Assembly: GCA_017477035.1 (NCBI GenBank)
Contig: JAFUXW010000123.1
Location: 1 to 6,545 of the forward strand
Direction of reading: 5' to 3'
Length of the DNA: 6,545 bases
DNA from: Alphaproteobacteria bacterium
GTDB lineage: Bacteria; Pseudomonadota; Alphaproteobacteria; RF32; CAG-239
Part shown: one piece after another, positions 5,781-6,545 of the stretch
How positions within the stretch are numbered: position 1 is the first letter of the stretch
How the letters are laid out: every line of letters starts with the position of its first letter
The notes under the pieces: generated by a model
Database searches by the model: none
What the model saw: only the letters and a program-made list of their open reading frames with translations
What the model was told of the DNA's origin: nothing
Translations under genes and position numbers: made by a program

Positions 5781-6545
5781 ATGGCTAAAAAATCAACAAT
5801 GTTTGTTTGTCAGAATTGTGGTACGGTATATCCTAAATGGCAGGGTAAATGTGATGCCTGCAATGAATGGAATACAATTGTTGAGGAAAGTGTTGAAAGT
5901 GATGGGTTTTCAAAATTGGTTGGTAAAAAAGAAGGGCATACAATTGATTTTGTGCCGTTGAAAGGTACTGCACAAACTTATTCTCGCTTGCAAACAGGAA
6001 TAAAAGAAATTGACCGAGTTACTGGAGGCGGCTTGGTCCCGGGGTCCGTAATTTTAGTCGGCGGTGATCCTGGGATAGGTAAGTCTACGTTGCTTTTACA
6101 AGTGTGCGCTGGTTTAGCGGAAAAGAACAATTCTTGTTATTATATTTCCGGCGAAGAAGCTATAGATCAAGTAAGAATCAGAGCTAATCGTTTGGGATTA
6201 GCTGAAAGTCCGGTGAATTTAGCAAGTGCAACCGATATCCGCAATATTATCACAACGCTTGATAAAACAGAAGCCAAAATTGTTATCATCGATTCAATTC
6301 AAACTATGTATTTAGATGAGGTTGAATCAACTCCCGGGAGCGTAGGGCAAGTCAGAGCTTGTGCGTATGAATTGATTAAATTAGCTAAGAAAAAAGGATT
6401 TGTTTTGTTCTTGGTAGGGCACGTGACAAAACAGGGAGAAATAGCAGGTCCCCGTGTGTTGGAACATATGGTTGATACGGTTTTATATTTTGAAGGAGAA
6501 CGCGGACATCATTTCCGCATATTGAGAGCGGTTAAAAATCGTTAC
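5781..6545 (+). CDS. radA: DNA repair protein RadA, N-terminal 255 residues (partial, cut by window edge)
   Basis: The frame is open from ATG 5781 to the end of the window with no stop. RadA is usually about 450-460 residues, so the C-terminal Lon-protease-like domain is missing here. RadA is a RecA-related DnaB-type helicase that helps process recombination intermediates and extends D-loops. Visible features are an N-terminal zinc finger (Cys10, Cys13, Cys24, Cys27), Walker A GGDPGIGKST (94-103), SGEEA, a Walker B strand IVIIDSIQTM, and GHVTKQGEIAGPRVLEHMVD. The last codons read AVKNRY, the beginning of the RadA-specific KNRFG motif with Tyr in place of Phe, cut just before the expected Gly. 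The start is supported by AGGTGGA (5764-5770) 10 bases upstream, inside the end of mlaF. It is the last member of the tight cluster that begins at 2215. Confidence 0.96.
   Translation, partial: MAKKSTMFVCQNCGTVYPKWQGKCDACNEWNTIVEESVESDGFSKLVGKKEGHTIDFVPLKGTAQTYSRLQTGIKEIDRVTGGGLVPGSVILVGGDPGIGKSTLLLQVCAGLAEKNNSCYYISGEEAIDQVRIRANRLGLAESPVNLASATDIRNIITTLDKTEAKIVIIDSIQTMYLDEVESTPGSVGQVRACAYELIKLAKKKGFVLFLVGHVTKQGEIAGPRVLEHMVDTVLYFEGERGHHFRILRAVKNRY

Noticed and set aside
1..6545. Mobile elements, CRISPR arrays, tRNA/rRNA genes, defence or biosynthetic clusters
   Set aside because: No transposase, inverted terminal repeats, spaced direct repeats, structured RNA or such gene families were seen. 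Codon use and composition look uniform, with no sign of recent transfer.

Overview
The window is a compact, gene-dense, entirely plus-strand piece of a bacterial chromosome with low G+C (about 38-40% by eye). The gene content points to an AT-rich alphaproteobacterium. The HPr kinase is the short, catalytic-domain-only form typical of that class. The nuclease-like protein ends in the GLWAG...PWDWR block I associate with alphaproteobacterial thermonuclease homologues. The Bat proteins and the MlaE/MlaF pair indicate a diderm envelope. A host-associated or gut lineage is possible but is only a guess from base composition.

Region 1 (1-2152) is the end of a Bat (aerotolerance-type) operon: the C-terminal tail of a BatB/BatC-like VWA/TPR protein, then a full-length BatD. 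Region 2 (2153-2214) is the only real intergenic gap. It carries a plausible extended -10 promoter and the ribosome-binding site of the next gene. Region 3 (2215-6545) is a tight series of six genes with gaps or overlaps of 1 to 19 bases: a membrane-anchored staphylococcal-nuclease-fold protein, tsaE, a short hprK, mlaE, mlaF, and the first 255 codons of radA, which runs off the right edge.

Functionally the second group is mixed housekeeping: tRNA t6A modification (TsaE), PTS-type phosphoregulation (HprK), lipid transport across the envelope (MlaE permease with MlaF ATPase) and recombination/repair (RadA). They are likely co-transcribed but share no single pathway. The Bat pair belongs to a separate envelope-associated system.

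I see no mobile element, CRISPR array, RNA gene or defence system. The most unusual item is the nuclease-fold protein at 2215-3324. Most of its expected catalytic residues are replaced, and it is predicted to be anchored by three membrane helices with its domain in the periplasm. I found no convincing undescribed multi-gene system.
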